Part shown: positions 40,901-50,165 of the stretch, one piece after another
Position numbering within the stretch: position 1 is the stretch's first letter
Layout of the letters: every line of letters begins with the position of its first letter
Origin: Alcaligenes faecalis
GTDB lineage: Bacteria > Pseudomonadota > Gammaproteobacteria > Burkholderiales > Burkholderiaceae_B
Length of the DNA stretch: 64,000 nucleotides
Reading direction: 5' to 3'
Assembly: GCF_009497775.1 (NCBI RefSeq)
Contig: NZ_CP031012.1
Span: 1,240,001 to 1,304,000 of the forward strand
Translations under genes and position numbers: made by a program
Notes under the pieces: model-generated
What the model saw: only the letters and a program-made list of their open reading frames with translations
Databases searched by the model: none
Told to the model about the DNA's origin: nothing

Positions 40901-42400
40901 ATGAGCTTGCGCTACGACGAAAAACTGGACGGCGTGCTGCCCCGCGTGGACAAGATGCAGCTACTTAGCCGTTTGCGTGATGATATTCCCGGCCTGGATG
41001 TGCTGCATACCGACGAGCAACTGCACCCCTATGAGTGTGATGGGCTGAGCGTGTATCGCAGCAAACCCTTGCTGGTGGTTTTGCCCCGTAATGTGGAGCA
41101 GGTACAGGCCGTGATGCGTTTGGCTCACGAAGTCGGCGTGCCGGTGGTGGCCCGTGGTGCGGGTACAGGTTTGTCGGGTGGTGCCATGCCGTTGGAACAG
41201 GGCATTTTGCTGGTGATGGCACGCTTGAACCAGATTCTGGATCTGGACCCTGTAGCCGGAATTGCCCGTGTTCAGCCTGGTGTGCGTAACATCGCGATCT
41301 CTCAGGCGGCTCAACCCTTTGGCTTGTATTACGCGCCGGACCCGTCTTCCCAGATTGCCTGTTCGATTGGTGGCAACGTAGCGGAAAACGCGGGTGGCGT
41401 GCACTGCCTGAAATATGGTCTGACCGTACACAATATCCTGCGTCTGGAAGTCATTACCGTCACAGGCGAACGACTGATCCTGGGCTCCGAAGCGCTGGAT
41501 ACCCCCGGCTTTGATCTGATGGCTCTGTTTACGGGTTCCGAAGGGATGCTGGGCGTCGTCACAGAAATTACCGTCAAGCTGCTGGCACGTCCGCCCTGTA
41601 CGGTGGTGCTGCTGGCCAGCTTTGATGAAGTAGAAAAAGCAGCTGATGCCGTGGCGCAGATTATTGCCCAAGGCATTGTGCCGGCAGGGCTGGAAATGAT
41701 GGATCAAATGTCCATCCGTGCGGCCGAGGACTTTATCCACGCAGGCTATCCGGTCGATGCACAAGCAATCTTGCTCTGCGAGATTGATGGTGCTTTGGAG
41801 GATGTGCAGGATGATGTGGCCCGCGTTGAGCAGGTGCTGTTCAAGGCAGGCGCGCAAGAAGTGCGTGTCGCTCGGGATGAACAGGAACGGCAGCGTTTCT
41901 GGGCTGGCCGTAAGAATGCCTTCCCTGCGGTGGGCCGGATTTCCCCTGACTATTACTGCATGGACGGCACCATTCCTCGTCGTCAGCTGGCATATGTACT
42001 GAAGAAAACCGCCGAGCTTTCCGAAGAGTACGGCCTGCGTGTCGCCAACGTATTTCATGCGGGCGACGGCAATATGCACCCCCTGATTCTGTTCGATGCC
42101 AATGAGCCCGGCGAGCTGGAACGTGCCGAAGCCTTGGGTGGCAAGATTTTGGAGTTGTGTGTGGAAGTAGGCGGCACAATTACCGGCGAACATGGAGTGG
42201 GCCGAGAAAAAATCAATCAGATGTGTGTGCAGTTCAACGAAGACGAGCTGCAGTTTTTCCACGCGATCAAAGCTGCCTTTGATCCCAAAACCATGCTGAA
42301 TCCTGGCAAGAACATTCCTACTTTGCATCGCTGTGCAGAAATGGGCGGCATGCACATCCATCACGGGCAATTGCCTTTCCCAGAGTTGGAGCGCTTCTGA
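40901..42400 (+). CDS. glcD: Glycolate oxidase, FAD subunit GlcD
   Basis: Catalytic FAD-binding subunit that oxidises glycolate to glyoxylate together with GlcE and GlcF. The 499 residues match GlcD. Seen: PCMH-type FAD fold with ARGAGTGLSGGAMP, SIGGNVAENAGGVHCLKYG, GSEGMLGVVTEITVKL, and C-terminal HAGDGNMHPLILFD and GEHGVGREK, characteristic of this family. AGGAGG precedes the ATG. The stop overlaps glcE by one base (TGATG). Confidence 0.95.
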   Translation: MSLRYDEKLDGVLPRVDKMQLLSRLRDDIPGLDVLHTDEQLHPYECDGLSVYRSKPLLVVLPRNVEQVQAVMRLAHEVGVPVVARGAGTGLSGGAMPLEQGILLVMARLNQILDLDPVAGIARVQPGVRNIAISQAAQPFGLYYAPDPSSQIACSIGGNVAENAGGVHCLKYGLTVHNILRLEVITVTGERLILGSEALDTPGFDLMALFTGSEGMLGVVTEITVKLLARPPCTVVLLASFDEVEKAADAVAQIIAQGIVPAGLEMMDQMSIRAAEDFIHAGYPVDAQAILLCEIDGALEDVQDDVARVEQVLFKAGAQEVRVARDEQERQRFWAGRKNAFPAVGRISPDYYCMDGTIPRRQLAYVLKKTAELSEEYGLRVANVFHAGDGNMHPLILFDANEPGELERAEALGGKILELCVEVGGTITGEHGVGREKINQMCVQFNEDELQFFHAIKAAFDPKTMLNPGKNIPTLHRCAEMGGMHIHHGQLPFPELERF

Positions 42401-43485
42401 TGAGTACCGTAGAACATAAGAATCAGGATCGCAGCGCTGAACTGCTGGAGCAGGTTCAGCAAGCCCTGGAGACTAAAACCCCATTGCGCCTGCAAGGCGG
42501 CAATACCAAAGCCTTTCTGGGCAAAGCCGTGCAAGGGCAGGAGCTGAGTCTGGCAGGCCATGAAGGTGTGGTCGATTACGATCCGGCGGAGCTGGTGGTA
42601 ACGGTGCGTGCTGGGACGTCCTTGCAAGCCCTGGAAACGGTCTTGAACGAACAAGGCCAATGCCTGCCTTTTGAGCCTCCTTTGTTTGATGGCCGAGCCA
42701 CTGTTGGCGGAGCCACCGCCTGTGGTCTGTCGGGGCCGCGTCGTCCCTGGGTAGGCTCATTACGAGACTATGTGCTGGGCTGTCGTTTGATCAGTGGCAT
42801 GGGTACGCATATGCGCTTTGGTGGCCAGGTCATGAAGAACGTGGCTGGTTATGACGTGTCGCGACTGATGGTTGGTGCACAAGGCTCTTTGGGCGTGATT
42901 ACCGAGGTGTCCTTCAAAGTCTTGCCCCGTCCACGTAGCCGCGCCAGTCTGGTTCTGGAGGTGGCTCAGCAGGAAATCGCAGGCTTATTGCGTAGCTGGC
43001 GTGATCAAAGCCGCCCCATTACGGGTGCAGCGTGGCAGGACGGGCGTTTGCATTTGCGTCTGGAAGGTGGCGATAGCTCGGTGCAATTGGCTCAGGAGCA
43101 AATCGGTGGGGAAGCCTTGGACTTGTCCTATTGGGATGATTTGTGCGAACAGCGCCTGGAGTTTTTCAAGCAGCCCGGCACCTTGTGGCGAATCGCCTTG
43201 CCAGTGGATGCTCCTGTACAAACATGGCCCGGCCAGATTCTGGTGGATTGGGGCGGGACGCAACTGTGGCTGAAATCCGATGCTCCTGCCGAGCAGATTC
43301 ACGCGCAGGCTCAAGCCTTGAAAGGGCATGCCCGTTGCTGGTCCGGATCGGGCGCCGGGCAGGATGTCTTGCCCGAATCCTTGCTGATATGGCATCAGCG
43401 TTTGAAACAACAGCTGGACCCTGCTGCCATTTTTAATCCAGGTCGTCTCTTTCCTTCGGCGAAGTCCACATGCAAACACAACTGA
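42400..43485 (+). CDS. glcE: Glycolate oxidase, FAD-binding subunit GlcE
   Basis: A 361-residue PCMH-type FAD-binding subunit. RLQGGNTKAFLG, VVTVRAGTSLQALE, ATVGGATACGLSGPRRPWVGSLRDYVLG and GAQGSLGVITEVSFKV are the expected flavin-site segments. It lacks the GlcD catalytic C-terminal histidine motifs, as is normal for GlcE. It overlaps glcD by 1 bp and glcF by 16 bp, giving a tightly coupled operon. Confidence 0.94.
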   Translation: MSTVEHKNQDRSAELLEQVQQALETKTPLRLQGGNTKAFLGKAVQGQELSLAGHEGVVDYDPAELVVTVRAGTSLQALETVLNEQGQCLPFEPPLFDGRATVGGATACGLSGPRRPWVGSLRDYVLGCRLISGMGTHMRFGGQVMKNVAGYDVSRLMVGAQGSLGVITEVSFKVLPRPRSRASLVLEVAQQEIAGLLRSWRDQSRPITGAAWQDGRLHLRLEGGDSSVQLAQEQIGGEALDLSYWDDLCEQRLEFFKQPGTLWRIALPVDAPVQTWPGQILVDWGGTQLWLKSDAPAEQIHAQAQALKGHARCWSGSGAGQDVLPESLLIWHQRLKQQLDPAAIFNPGRLFPSAKSTCKHN

Positions 43486-44690
43486 CACCATGGGCTCAGC
43501 AACTGCCGCAAGCCGAGCAAGCCCAGGCCATTTTGCGCTCCTGTGTGCATTGCGGGTTCTGCAATGCCACCTGTCCGACTTATCTGGATCAAGGCAATGA
43601 GCTGGATGGTCCCCGCGGTCGTATCTACCTGATCAAGATGTTCCTGGAGGGTAAGGCTACCTCGGAACTGACCCAACATCACCTGGACCGCTGCCTGAGC
43701 TGCCGTAACTGTGAAACCACCTGCCCGTCGGGGGTGAAATATCACAACTTGCTGGATATAGGCCGGGCCGCTTTGGAACCTAAAGTAAAGCGTCCTTTGA
43801 AGGACCGCGCCATGCGAGTCGCCTTGACGCAGATCCTGCCAGAGCCCGGTCGAGTCGGTGCCTTGCTGGGGGTCGCGCGAACCATGCGCCCCTTGCTGCC
43901 ATCTTCTTTACAGGAAAAAATCCCGCCCAAGCACAATGAGGATTTGACGCGACCTGCACAGCGACACAGCAAACGAGTCCTGATGCTGGAAGGCTGTGTG
44001 CAGCCAGCCATGGCGCCTTCCATTAACGCCGCGACGGCCCGAGTGCTGGACCGCTTGGGCATCAGCGTGACGCCAATCGCTCAGGCAGGCTGCTGTGGCG
44101 CCTCGTCTTTTCACTTGGGTGCGCAAGAACAGGGCCTGGAGCAGGCGCGTCGCAATATCGACGCGTGGTGGCCGCAGATCGAACAAGGGGCGGTGGCGAT
44201 TGTGCAGACCTCCAGCGGCTGCGGGGCCTTTGTGAAAGAGTACGTGGACCTATTCAGAAACGATCCGGTCTATGCCGAGCGCGCTCGCCGTGTCAGTGAA
44301 CTGGCCAAGGATCTGGTGGAAGTGCTGGAGGAACAGCCTTTGGAGGAATGTCTGAACTCGCAAACCCGCCCACGCCTGGCTTTTCATTGTCCGTGTACTT
44401 TGCAGCATGCGCAAAAACTGGGTGGGCGAGTCGAAGCTGTGCTGACTCGTCTGGGTTTTGACCTGGGCGCTGTGCCGGATAGCCATTTGTGTTGCGGTTC
44501 GGCGGGTACTTATTCTTTGACTCAACCCGAGATCGCAGGACGCCTGCGGGATCGCAAGATGGATGCGCTGGAAAGCAGCAAGCCTGACCTGATTGTGACG
44601 GCCAATATGGCCTGCGGGAATCATTTGAATGGCGCAGGCCGGACCTCGGTCAAGCATTGGATTGAATTGGTGGATGAGTTTTTGAATTAA
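43470..44690 (+). CDS. glcF: Glycolate oxidase, iron-sulfur subunit GlcF
   Basis: A 406-residue protein with two N-terminal 4Fe-4S motifs: C25-C28-C31-C35 in CVHCGFCNATCP and C75-C78-C81-C85 in CLSCRNCETTCP. Two CCG-type cysteine-rich domains follow (QAGCCGASSFH, and SHLCCGSAGTYSL). These pass electrons from the flavin subunits to the membrane quinone pool. It is the last gene of the operon, followed by a hairpin terminator. Confidence 0.95.
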   Translation: MQTQLTPWAQQLPQAEQAQAILRSCVHCGFCNATCPTYLDQGNELDGPRGRIYLIKMFLEGKATSELTQHHLDRCLSCRNCETTCPSGVKYHNLLDIGRAALEPKVKRPLKDRAMRVALTQILPEPGRVGALLGVARTMRPLLPSSLQEKIPPKHNEDLTRPAQRHSKRVLMLEGCVQPAMAPSINAATARVLDRLGISVTPIAQAGCCGASSFHLGAQEQGLEQARRNIDAWWPQIEQGAVAIVQTSSGCGAFVKEYVDLFRNDPVYAERARRVSELAKDLVEVLEEQPLEECLNSQTRPRLAFHCPCTLQHAQKLGGRVEAVLTRLGFDLGAVPDSHLCCGSAGTYSLTQPEIAGRLRDRKMDALESSKPDLIVTANMACGNHLNGAGRTSVKHWIELVDEFLN

Positions 44691-44706
44691 GCAGGAACTG
44701 TTGCCA

Positions 44707-44737
44707 GATGCTCAGGCTCAATAGAGTCTGAGCATTT
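44707..44737 (+). terminator. Terminator after glcDEF
   Basis: ATGCTCAGGCT and AGTCTGAGCAT form a stem with one mismatch around CAATAG, followed by TTTCTTC. Confidence 0.7.
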
Positions 44738-44834
44738 TCTTCAAGTTGCAAAACCTGCATTCAGGCGAAATCTTTGTAGTTGGATACGCCGTTTCGTCCG
44801 TGCTTATGCACGTACAGATTTCCTGTTAGACACA

Positions 44835-44870
44835 AACAAATAGAGGGGGCATATGCCCCCTCTATTTGTT
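44835..44870. terminator. 36-bp perfect palindrome, bidirectional terminator
   Basis: Positions 44835-44852 are the exact reverse complement of 44853-44870 (core GAGGGGGCATATGCCCCCTC), with an A-rich left flank and T-rich right flank. It sits 19 bp after the end of the aldehyde dehydrogenase gene, between it and the converging glc operon. Confidence 0.85.
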
Positions 44871-44888
44871 TTCCGCTTGGATGTCGAT

Positions 44889-46355
44889 TTACGCTTCAGT
44901 CGCAAACCAAGGCTGCGGCACGCTGTTTTGAACCGTGATTGCCTTCAGCTCCGAATACATATTCAAGGTTTCGCGGCAGTGTTCTCGGCCTATGCCGCTT
45001 TCTTTCATGCCGCCAAATGGGGAGCCGCTGGTCAGGTTGAAGTAGCGGTTGATCCAGACGTTACCGGCTTGCAGGCGGTCTGCGGTTTCCATGGCGTTCT
45101 TCAGGTTTGAGGTGTAGATACCTGCCGCCAGTCCGTAGCACACGTCGTTGGCTTGCTCGATCATTTCATCCACATCGCTCCAGCGAATGACGGACAAGAC
45201 CGGGCCAAAGATTTCTTCTTGTGCCACCCGCATGCGGTTATTGGTCTCCAGAATGGTGGGCTCGATGAAGTAGCCGTGCTCGTGTCCTTTGACGGTTACG
45301 CGTTGTCCGCCTGTCAGCACTTTGGCGCCTTCGTCTCGGCCTGTCTGGATGTATTTCAGGACCTTTTCACCTTGTGGGGCGTTGATCAGGCAGCTTAGCT
45401 GGGTGTTCTCGTCCGCAGGGTCACCGATACGGACACGGCGAGCGGCAGCCACCAGCTTGTCGACGAACTCGGTATAGATGGCATCGTGTACAAACAGGCG
45501 TGTGCCGGCCAGGCAGGATTGGCCATTGCAGTACAGGGCCGCAAACAGGGCGTTGTCGACCACGGCGTCCATATCGTCAATGTCCGGGAACACGATATTG
45601 GGGCTTTTGCCGCCCAGCTCCAGCGAAACAGGCACCAGTCGCTTGGCGCCTGCCTGGCTGATGATGCGGCCCACTTCCGGGCTGCCGGTAAAGGCCAGTT
45701 TGGCTACACCGGGGTGGGAAGTCAGCGCGGCACCCACTTCATCCCCAAAGCCGGTCAGCACGTTGATGAGCCCGGCCGGGAAAATCTCGTTGGCAATGCG
45801 GGCAAATTCCAGGGTGGACAGGCTGGCGTTCTCATCCGGTTTCAGGATGACGGCGTTGCCTGCGGCGATGGCAGGGGCTACTTTCAGGGCCACCATAATT
45901 GCCGGAACGTTCCAGGGGATGATCTGACCCACAACGCCTAGCGGTACGCGTTTGGCGATCAGGTAACCATCGGGGATAGGGCGGCCAAAGTCTTCATGCG
46001 CCACGATAGCGGCGGCAAAGTAGCGGTACTGTGCGACGGCAATGTGATAGTCGATCAGGACTTCTGAAACGCGACGACCTACGTCTTCGGCATCCAGCTG
46101 GGCCAAACGGGGGGCGGCCTGTTCCAGTGCATCAGCCAGGCGGTTCAGCAGCATGGCGCGGGCTTCATAAGCGGCTTGAGCCCATTCTTTTTGGGCCTGG
46201 CTGGCGGTTTGTACGGCCAGATCCACTTCCTTGGCTCCGCAGCGAGCCAGCTGGCCCAGCAGGCGTCCGGTAGAGGCATTGATGGCCTGAAAGGTTTCTT
46301 CGGCAAAGTAGGTTTTGCCGCCTATATAGGCAGGGTGGTTTTGAGGACTGTTCAT
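44889..46355 (-). CDS. NAD(P)-dependent aldehyde dehydrogenase
   Basis: A 488-residue ALDH-superfamily enzyme oxidising an aldehyde to its acid. All catalytic features are in place: N149 in IIPWNVPAIM, AFTGSPEVGR, general base E246 in SLELGGKSPN, nucleophile C281 in NGQSCLAGTR, and EEIFGPVLSV. It resembles betaine/aromatic aldehyde dehydrogenases, but the substrate cannot be fixed. ATG 46355 lies behind AAGGAA; the frame runs to 46448 without support. A divergent AraC regulator 219 bp away probably controls it. Confidence 0.92.
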   Translation of the reverse strand: MNSPQNHPAYIGGKTYFAEETFQAINASTGRLLGQLARCGAKEVDLAVQTASQAQKEWAQAAYEARAMLLNRLADALEQAAPRLAQLDAEDVGRRVSEVLIDYHIAVAQYRYFAAAIVAHEDFGRPIPDGYLIAKRVPLGVVGQIIPWNVPAIMVALKVAPAIAAGNAVILKPDENASLSTLEFARIANEIFPAGLINVLTGFGDEVGAALTSHPGVAKLAFTGSPEVGRIISQAGAKRLVPVSLELGGKSPNIVFPDIDDMDAVVDNALFAALYCNGQSCLAGTRLFVHDAIYTEFVDKLVAAARRVRIGDPADENTQLSCLINAPQGEKVLKYIQTGRDEGAKVLTGGQRVTVKGHEHGYFIEPTILETNNRMRVAQEEIFGPVLSVIRWSDVDEMIEQANDVCYGLAAGIYTSNLKNAMETADRLQAGNVWINRYFNLTSGSPFGGMKESGIGREHCRETLNMYSELKAITVQNSVPQPWFATEA

Positions 46356-46574
46356 GGCTCGATTCCTTGAGTGGTAGAAAAAGGACGTAGCAGCCTGGCA
46401 TTGTTTTAAGGGCGGCTTGCGTGCTGTTCTCATAGTGCTTAGCGGCAAGACCTGCCGCTATCCAGAAACGGCCTTAGTAGCCAGATTGCGCAGGAAAGAG
46501 CCAAGGGAAATTCCTGATCCGGTGTGGCTTGGCGAGCCCTACAATTCATCGAGCCAAACGAATTTGTTTTAGCC

Positions 46575-47552
46575 ATGAATACAGGAATGCCAGCCGATCC
46601 CTTCCGGACTCGGGATCTGGACGAGGCGATAGGTCAGGTCAGTCGCGTGTATGCGGCGCATGACTTGCGCTTGTCGCGTCGGGTTTCCCGTCCCTTTGAT
46701 ATGAGATTGGGTGTGCTGGATGCCCAGACCGCGGGCTGCGTGGTGAATCTGCGTTATGACGCGGATGTAATGGTGGATGCGGCAGACTTGCCGGGCCTAT
46801 ACCTGATCATGACTTGCATGGCGGGGCAGGGAAGTGTGCGGCAAGGGAGCAGCGAATCTGCCTGGGCGTCGGGCATTACCTTGCCGGTTTCGGCCAATGT
46901 GCGGACTGACTTTCATTTTGGCGAAGGCTTTGATCAACTGTCTTTTCGGCCTGATGTGCAGGTGCTGAGCAAACTGTGCAGCGACTGGCTGGGTCGACCC
47001 TTGGAGTGCCCGGTGCGTTTTCGCCTGAGCCCTTTCAGTACCGAGCTGTCAGCGGCCTGGAATCAGGCGGTGCAGATGCTGGTGGTGGCTGACAAGATAT
47101 CCTTGCAGCCAGCGGTGCAGGCTTCCTTGAGCGAGTTTCTGCACGGCATGTTGCTGAATGGCCATCCTCATAATTTCAGCGAAGCTTTGCGCAGTCCGGG
47201 CATGTCCTTGTCTCGCGCCATGGTGGCGCGGGCAGAAGACTATATTTACGAGCACTGTGAGAACACCCTGACCGTGGGAGAGGTGGCCGCGGCAACCGGC
47301 GTGAGTGTGCGTAGTCTGCAAGCCAGTTTCCGGGAACTGGCCCTGGGTTCCCCCGTGCAACGTATGCGGGATATTCGTTTGCAGCGAGTGCGGGCCAGCC
47401 TGGAGCAAAGAGAAGGCAGTGTGACCGAAGTGGCGCTGCGCTTTGGCTTCTTTCACTTGGGACGATTCAGTGCCCAGTATCAGCAGATGTTTGGAGAGCG
47501 GCCTGCGACGACTCTGGCGCGGGCGCGACAGCGGATGAGCTTGTTGTCATAG
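46575..47552 (+). CDS. AraC-family transcriptional regulator
   Basis: A 325-residue regulator. A variable N-terminal sensor domain (cupin-like AraC_binding_2 type) is followed by a C-terminal double helix-turn-helix: LTVGEVAAATGVSVRSLQASFRELALGSPVQRMRDIRLQRVR, then VTEVALRFGFFHLGRFSAQYQQMFGERPATTL (described in short pieces: EVAAATGVSVRSLQ and RFGFFHLGRFSAQY). The ATG at 46575 gives the natural start; a GTG at 46524 is in frame. It is divergent from the aldehyde dehydrogenase and probably activates it in response to a substrate. The architecture is like AraC activators of aromatic or aldehyde catabolism. Confidence 0.86.
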   Translation: MNTGMPADPFRTRDLDEAIGQVSRVYAAHDLRLSRRVSRPFDMRLGVLDAQTAGCVVNLRYDADVMVDAADLPGLYLIMTCMAGQGSVRQGSSESAWASGITLPVSANVRTDFHFGEGFDQLSFRPDVQVLSKLCSDWLGRPLECPVRFRLSPFSTELSAAWNQAVQMLVVADKISLQPAVQASLSEFLHGMLLNGHPHNFSEALRSPGMSLSRAMVARAEDYIYEHCENTLTVGEVAAATGVSVRSLQASFRELALGSPVQRMRDIRLQRVRASLEQREGSVTEVALRFGFFHLGRFSAQYQQMFGERPATTLARARQRMSLLS

Positions 47553-47573
47553 CTCCGGTTACAGGCTGGGTTT

Positions 47574-48008
47574 CTATCGCAGCTCACGTACCTTGCAGCG
47601 GGTCTTTCCCAGTTCGTCTTCGCGGCATGACGTGGCGGCGGTGCCGTCAGCATCAAAATAAATCCCCATACTCTCTTTCTTGTTGTCGGGCGGGCCGAAA
47701 CGGTTGGCCGGGTTCTTGTTCTGTTCCCGCTGGGGCAGGCGGTTGCGCTCCAGTTGTTGCTCGCGAGCCGCTTGGCGTGCTTTTTCCTCATTGTTCATCG
47801 CCTTTTGGAAGTTTCGGCTGAACTCCGAGTCCTTGGCTGAATCTCTGGGGGGAGTTGGCGAGGGACTCGCTTCGCGTGGCATGACGGAATTCGAGCGCAG
47901 CTTTTTAAGATCTTCCGTGGTAACGGAAAAGTCGGGAGAAGCCGCGTGGCTGACAACGGTGAGGAGACTGAGCAAGCCAAGAGCAATGGGGTTCAGGTAT
48001 TTGTGCAT
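47574..48008 (-). CDS. Secreted protein of unknown function
   Basis: A 144-residue protein with a Sec signal peptide (LNPIALGLLSLLTVVSHAA, cut after about residue 22). The charged, proline-rich middle (PSPTPPRDSAKD, then an RQAAREQQLERNRLPQREQ helix) has no recognised domain, and the C-terminus has two cysteines (SCREDELGKTRCKV) that could form a disulfide. The two-cysteine tail is similar in style to small DUF4124-like periplasmic proteins, but I do not recognise the family. Confidence 0.65.
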   Translation of the reverse strand: MHKYLNPIALGLLSLLTVVSHAASPDFSVTTEDLKKLRSNSVMPREASPSPTPPRDSAKDSEFSRNFQKAMNNEEKARQAAREQQLERNRLPQREQNKNPANRFGPPDNKKESMGIYFDADGTAATSCREDELGKTRCKVRELR

Positions 48009-48326
48009 CAGAATTTACTCGGCGTGGATGAGGTTTGATTATCTATCGGCTGGCAGATATTTCATGGTTTTTTCGTCTGCATTCTATACAGAGGGTTTGC
48101 AAGAGCACAAACAGAGCACAAACGGAAACAGGGTGAACCAGGTGCGTGCGGCTTGGTTGGATACCGCCAAGCCTTGCAGGAGGCCGATTCAATAGAATGA
48201 TGTCATGAACCTAAACGCTCAGACGTTTAATGTGGTTTTTGAAAATGGGGTTGGGGAAACGCATTGAGCGCCGCAGCGACGTAACATATGCAGTGTATTC
48301 AGATAACAAGGTAGGGAGGAGAGGAA
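48009..48326. other. Divergent intergenic region, no clear elements
   Basis: About 318 bases between two divergent secreted-protein genes. Nothing beyond the ribosome site GGAGGAGAGG (48314-48323) of the right-hand gene was recognised. Confidence 0.4.
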
Positions 48327-49385
48327 ATGAGCGGGCAGAAACAAGGTCACCGTGCGTTTTTTTTAATACGAACAGTCGCCACATCACTAGTGCTATGTAT
48401 GGGAAGTGCGGCGGCCAATGCTGCGGCAGTCACGTTTTCCCACAAGGATTGGGACCTGAGCTGCGATAACACGCTAACTTGCCGTGCAGCCGGTTACTCT
48501 GCCGATGGTGAAGAGCTGGGGTCAACGGTGTTATTGACTCGTAAAGCGGGCAGTGGAGAGCCGGTGGCAAATAGAGTCATGCTTGCGCACTATAGTGATG
48601 CCGAGTGGCAACAAGGCTCCGCACCGGAACTTGTTATTGCGGGCCGTAAAGCAGGTCCGCTGAGTTTTGCGAGTGACGAGGCATGGGAAATGAACGAAGC
48701 GCAGTTCACCCAGTTTTTGACAGCCTTGAAAAAAGATCAGGCCATTTCCTTTCGTGAGAATGGCAGAACCTATGCGTTTTCGGGGGCGGGTTCAAGTGCC
48801 GTCTTGCTGAAAATGGACGACGTTCAAGGGCGTGTAAATACGCCAGGGGCTATTTTGCGTAAAGGAAAGGGCAGCGAGTCTTCGGTAAAAGCGCCTATTG
48901 CTGCGCCGGTCATCAACCGTGCCCCGGTAGAGGATAAAAGCTTGCGCCCCATGACAGTGCAAGAGGACGCCTTGATACGGCCTGTGCTGTTGAAGGTGCT
49001 GGCCGCTGAGGAAGAACAATCCTGCAGTGATGACATATTGTCTGAGCCATGGGGAATAGCACGATTGAATCAGCAGTTCTCCCTGGTGGGCGCGCCATGT
49101 TGGCTAGCTGCGTACAACGGCGGGTCAGCCTATTTTGTTATCAAGAACAATGTGCAGTCTGATCCGGTGTTAGTGAGTACGGGCGCTACTGATTACGATA
49201 ATGGAACCATTTCGTCCAGCATGAAGGGCCGTGGGCTGGGTGATTGCTGGAGCTATGAAGCATCAGTCTGGAATGGAACCAGTTTTGTTGAAAGTGAACG
49301 CGGTGACACCGGGCGCTGCGCTCTGATTCGAGCTGGAGGCGCCTGGAATATTCCGGAGCATGTCAGCCAGATCGTCGGGCCGTGA
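48327..49385 (+). CDS. DUF1176-family periplasmic protein
   Basis: A 352-residue protein with a signal peptide ending AAANAAA (about residue 33). The mature start, TFSHKDWDLSCDNTLTCRAAGY, is the diagnostic DUF1176 segment. Several cysteine pairs suggest disulfides. The C-terminal GLGDCWSYEASVWNGTSFVESERG is also typical of the family. Function is unknown; homologs are periplasmic. GGAGGAGAGG lies just before the ATG. Hairpins follow the gene at 49412-49430 and 49432-49478. Confidence 0.8.
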   Translation: MSGQKQGHRAFFLIRTVATSLVLCMGSAAANAAAVTFSHKDWDLSCDNTLTCRAAGYSADGEELGSTVLLTRKAGSGEPVANRVMLAHYSDAEWQQGSAPELVIAGRKAGPLSFASDEAWEMNEAQFTQFLTALKKDQAISFRENGRTYAFSGAGSSAVLLKMDDVQGRVNTPGAILRKGKGSESSVKAPIAAPVINRAPVEDKSLRPMTVQEDALIRPVLLKVLAAEEEQSCSDDILSEPWGIARLNQQFSLVGAPCWLAAYNGGSAYFVIKNNVQSDPVLVSTGATDYDNGTISSSMKGRGLGDCWSYEASVWNGTSFVESERGDTGRCALIRAGGAWNIPEHVSQIVGP

Positions 49386-49411
49386 GGCTGTATAAGGAAA
49401 AGTGATCAGAT

Positions 49412-49478
49412 GCTTCCCTGCCAGGGAAGCTAAACCATTGATTCGATTAAATTATTGATTATTTTATTTCAATGGTTT
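49412..49478. terminator. Double hairpin between the DUF1176 gene and tRNA-Thr
   Basis: GCTTCCCTG/CAGGGAAGC (49412-49430) has a one-base centre. AAACCATTGA (49432-49441) pairs with TCAATGGTTT (49469-49478) around an AT-rich loop. They lie downstream of both converging genes. Confidence 0.5.
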
Positions 49479-49487
49479 TAGATTAGC

Positions 49488-49563
49488 TGGTGCCGATGAA
49501 AGGAATCGAACCCTCGACCTTCTCATTACGAATGAGCTGCTCTACCGACTGAGCTACATCGGC
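49488..49563 (-). tRNA. tRNA-Thr (CGT)
   Basis: 76 nt with encoded CCA on the minus strand. Acceptor GCCGATG pairs with CATCGGC; anticodon CGT at 49530-49528; T-arm GGTTCGATTCC. Confidence 0.95.
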
Positions 49564-49671
49564 TAACCTAAGACGATAAGTATATCCTGTTTTTTTCGGG
49601 TTTGTAAATTCTGCGCGCGCATTTAGGGCGTGGCGTGCTATGTTGGGCGTTTTCAGCCTGTGAAGGGGACG

Positions 49672-50058
49672 ATGATGCTGGGGATCAAGATCAGTTTGGT
49701 GGTAGCGGCTTTCTTGCCTTGGTTGGCGGCGATCTGTGCCAAAGCCGGTGGGGCGGGCTTTACGAATCATGAGCCTCGTCCTTGGCTGGCCAGCCTGTCG
49801 GGTTGGCGTGGTCGGGCCAATGCGGCGCAGGCCAATGCGTTTGAGGCTCTGCCTTTCTTTTACGCGGCTGTCTTGCTGGCCCTGTGGTCGGGGGCGGACG
49901 CCTTGCGCGTGCAAAGCCTGATGATTTCCTGGATTGTGCTGCGCGTGCTGTATTTGCTGATGTACATAATGGACAAGGCCACGTTGCGCTCGCTGGTGTG
50001 GTTCCTGGCTTTGGTCGTCAATATCTGGATTGTGTTTTTGCCTGTGCTGCGCACTTGA
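49672..50058 (+). CDS. MAPEG-family membrane protein
   Basis: A 128-residue protein with four hydrophobic helices. N-terminal ISLVVAAFLPWLAAICAKA, then NAAQANAFEALPFFYAAVLLAL and SWIVLRVLYLLMYIMDKATLRSLVW, match the MAPEG fold (membrane-associated proteins in eicosanoid and glutathione metabolism). The ATG at 49672 follows AAGGGG; the frame extends to 49630 without support. Bacterial members have no settled function. A hairpin terminator follows. Confidence 0.85.
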   Translation: MMLGIKISLVVAAFLPWLAAICAKAGGAGFTNHEPRPWLASLSGWRGRANAAQANAFEALPFFYAAVLLALWSGADALRVQSLMISWIVLRVLYLLMYIMDKATLRSLVWFLALVVNIWIVFLPVLRT

Positions 50059-50135
50059 TGCAATGAAAAAGGGCCTGTTCGGTGCTTTTGATCAAGCATG
50101 GAACAGGCTCTTGGATTTGATGTTTGGAACATCAG

Positions 50136-50165
50136 CAGGTCAGCCTTAAAGCTGGCCTGTTTTTA
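50136..50165 (+). terminator. Terminator after the MAPEG gene
   Basis: CAGGTCAGC pairs with GCTGGCCTG (one G.T) around CTTAAA, followed by TTTTT. It overlaps the last codons of the converging permease gene. Confidence 0.65.

Noticed and set aside
44853..45110. 85-codon plus-strand frame
   Set aside because: Antisense to the 3' end of the aldehyde dehydrogenase and starting within its terminator palindrome.
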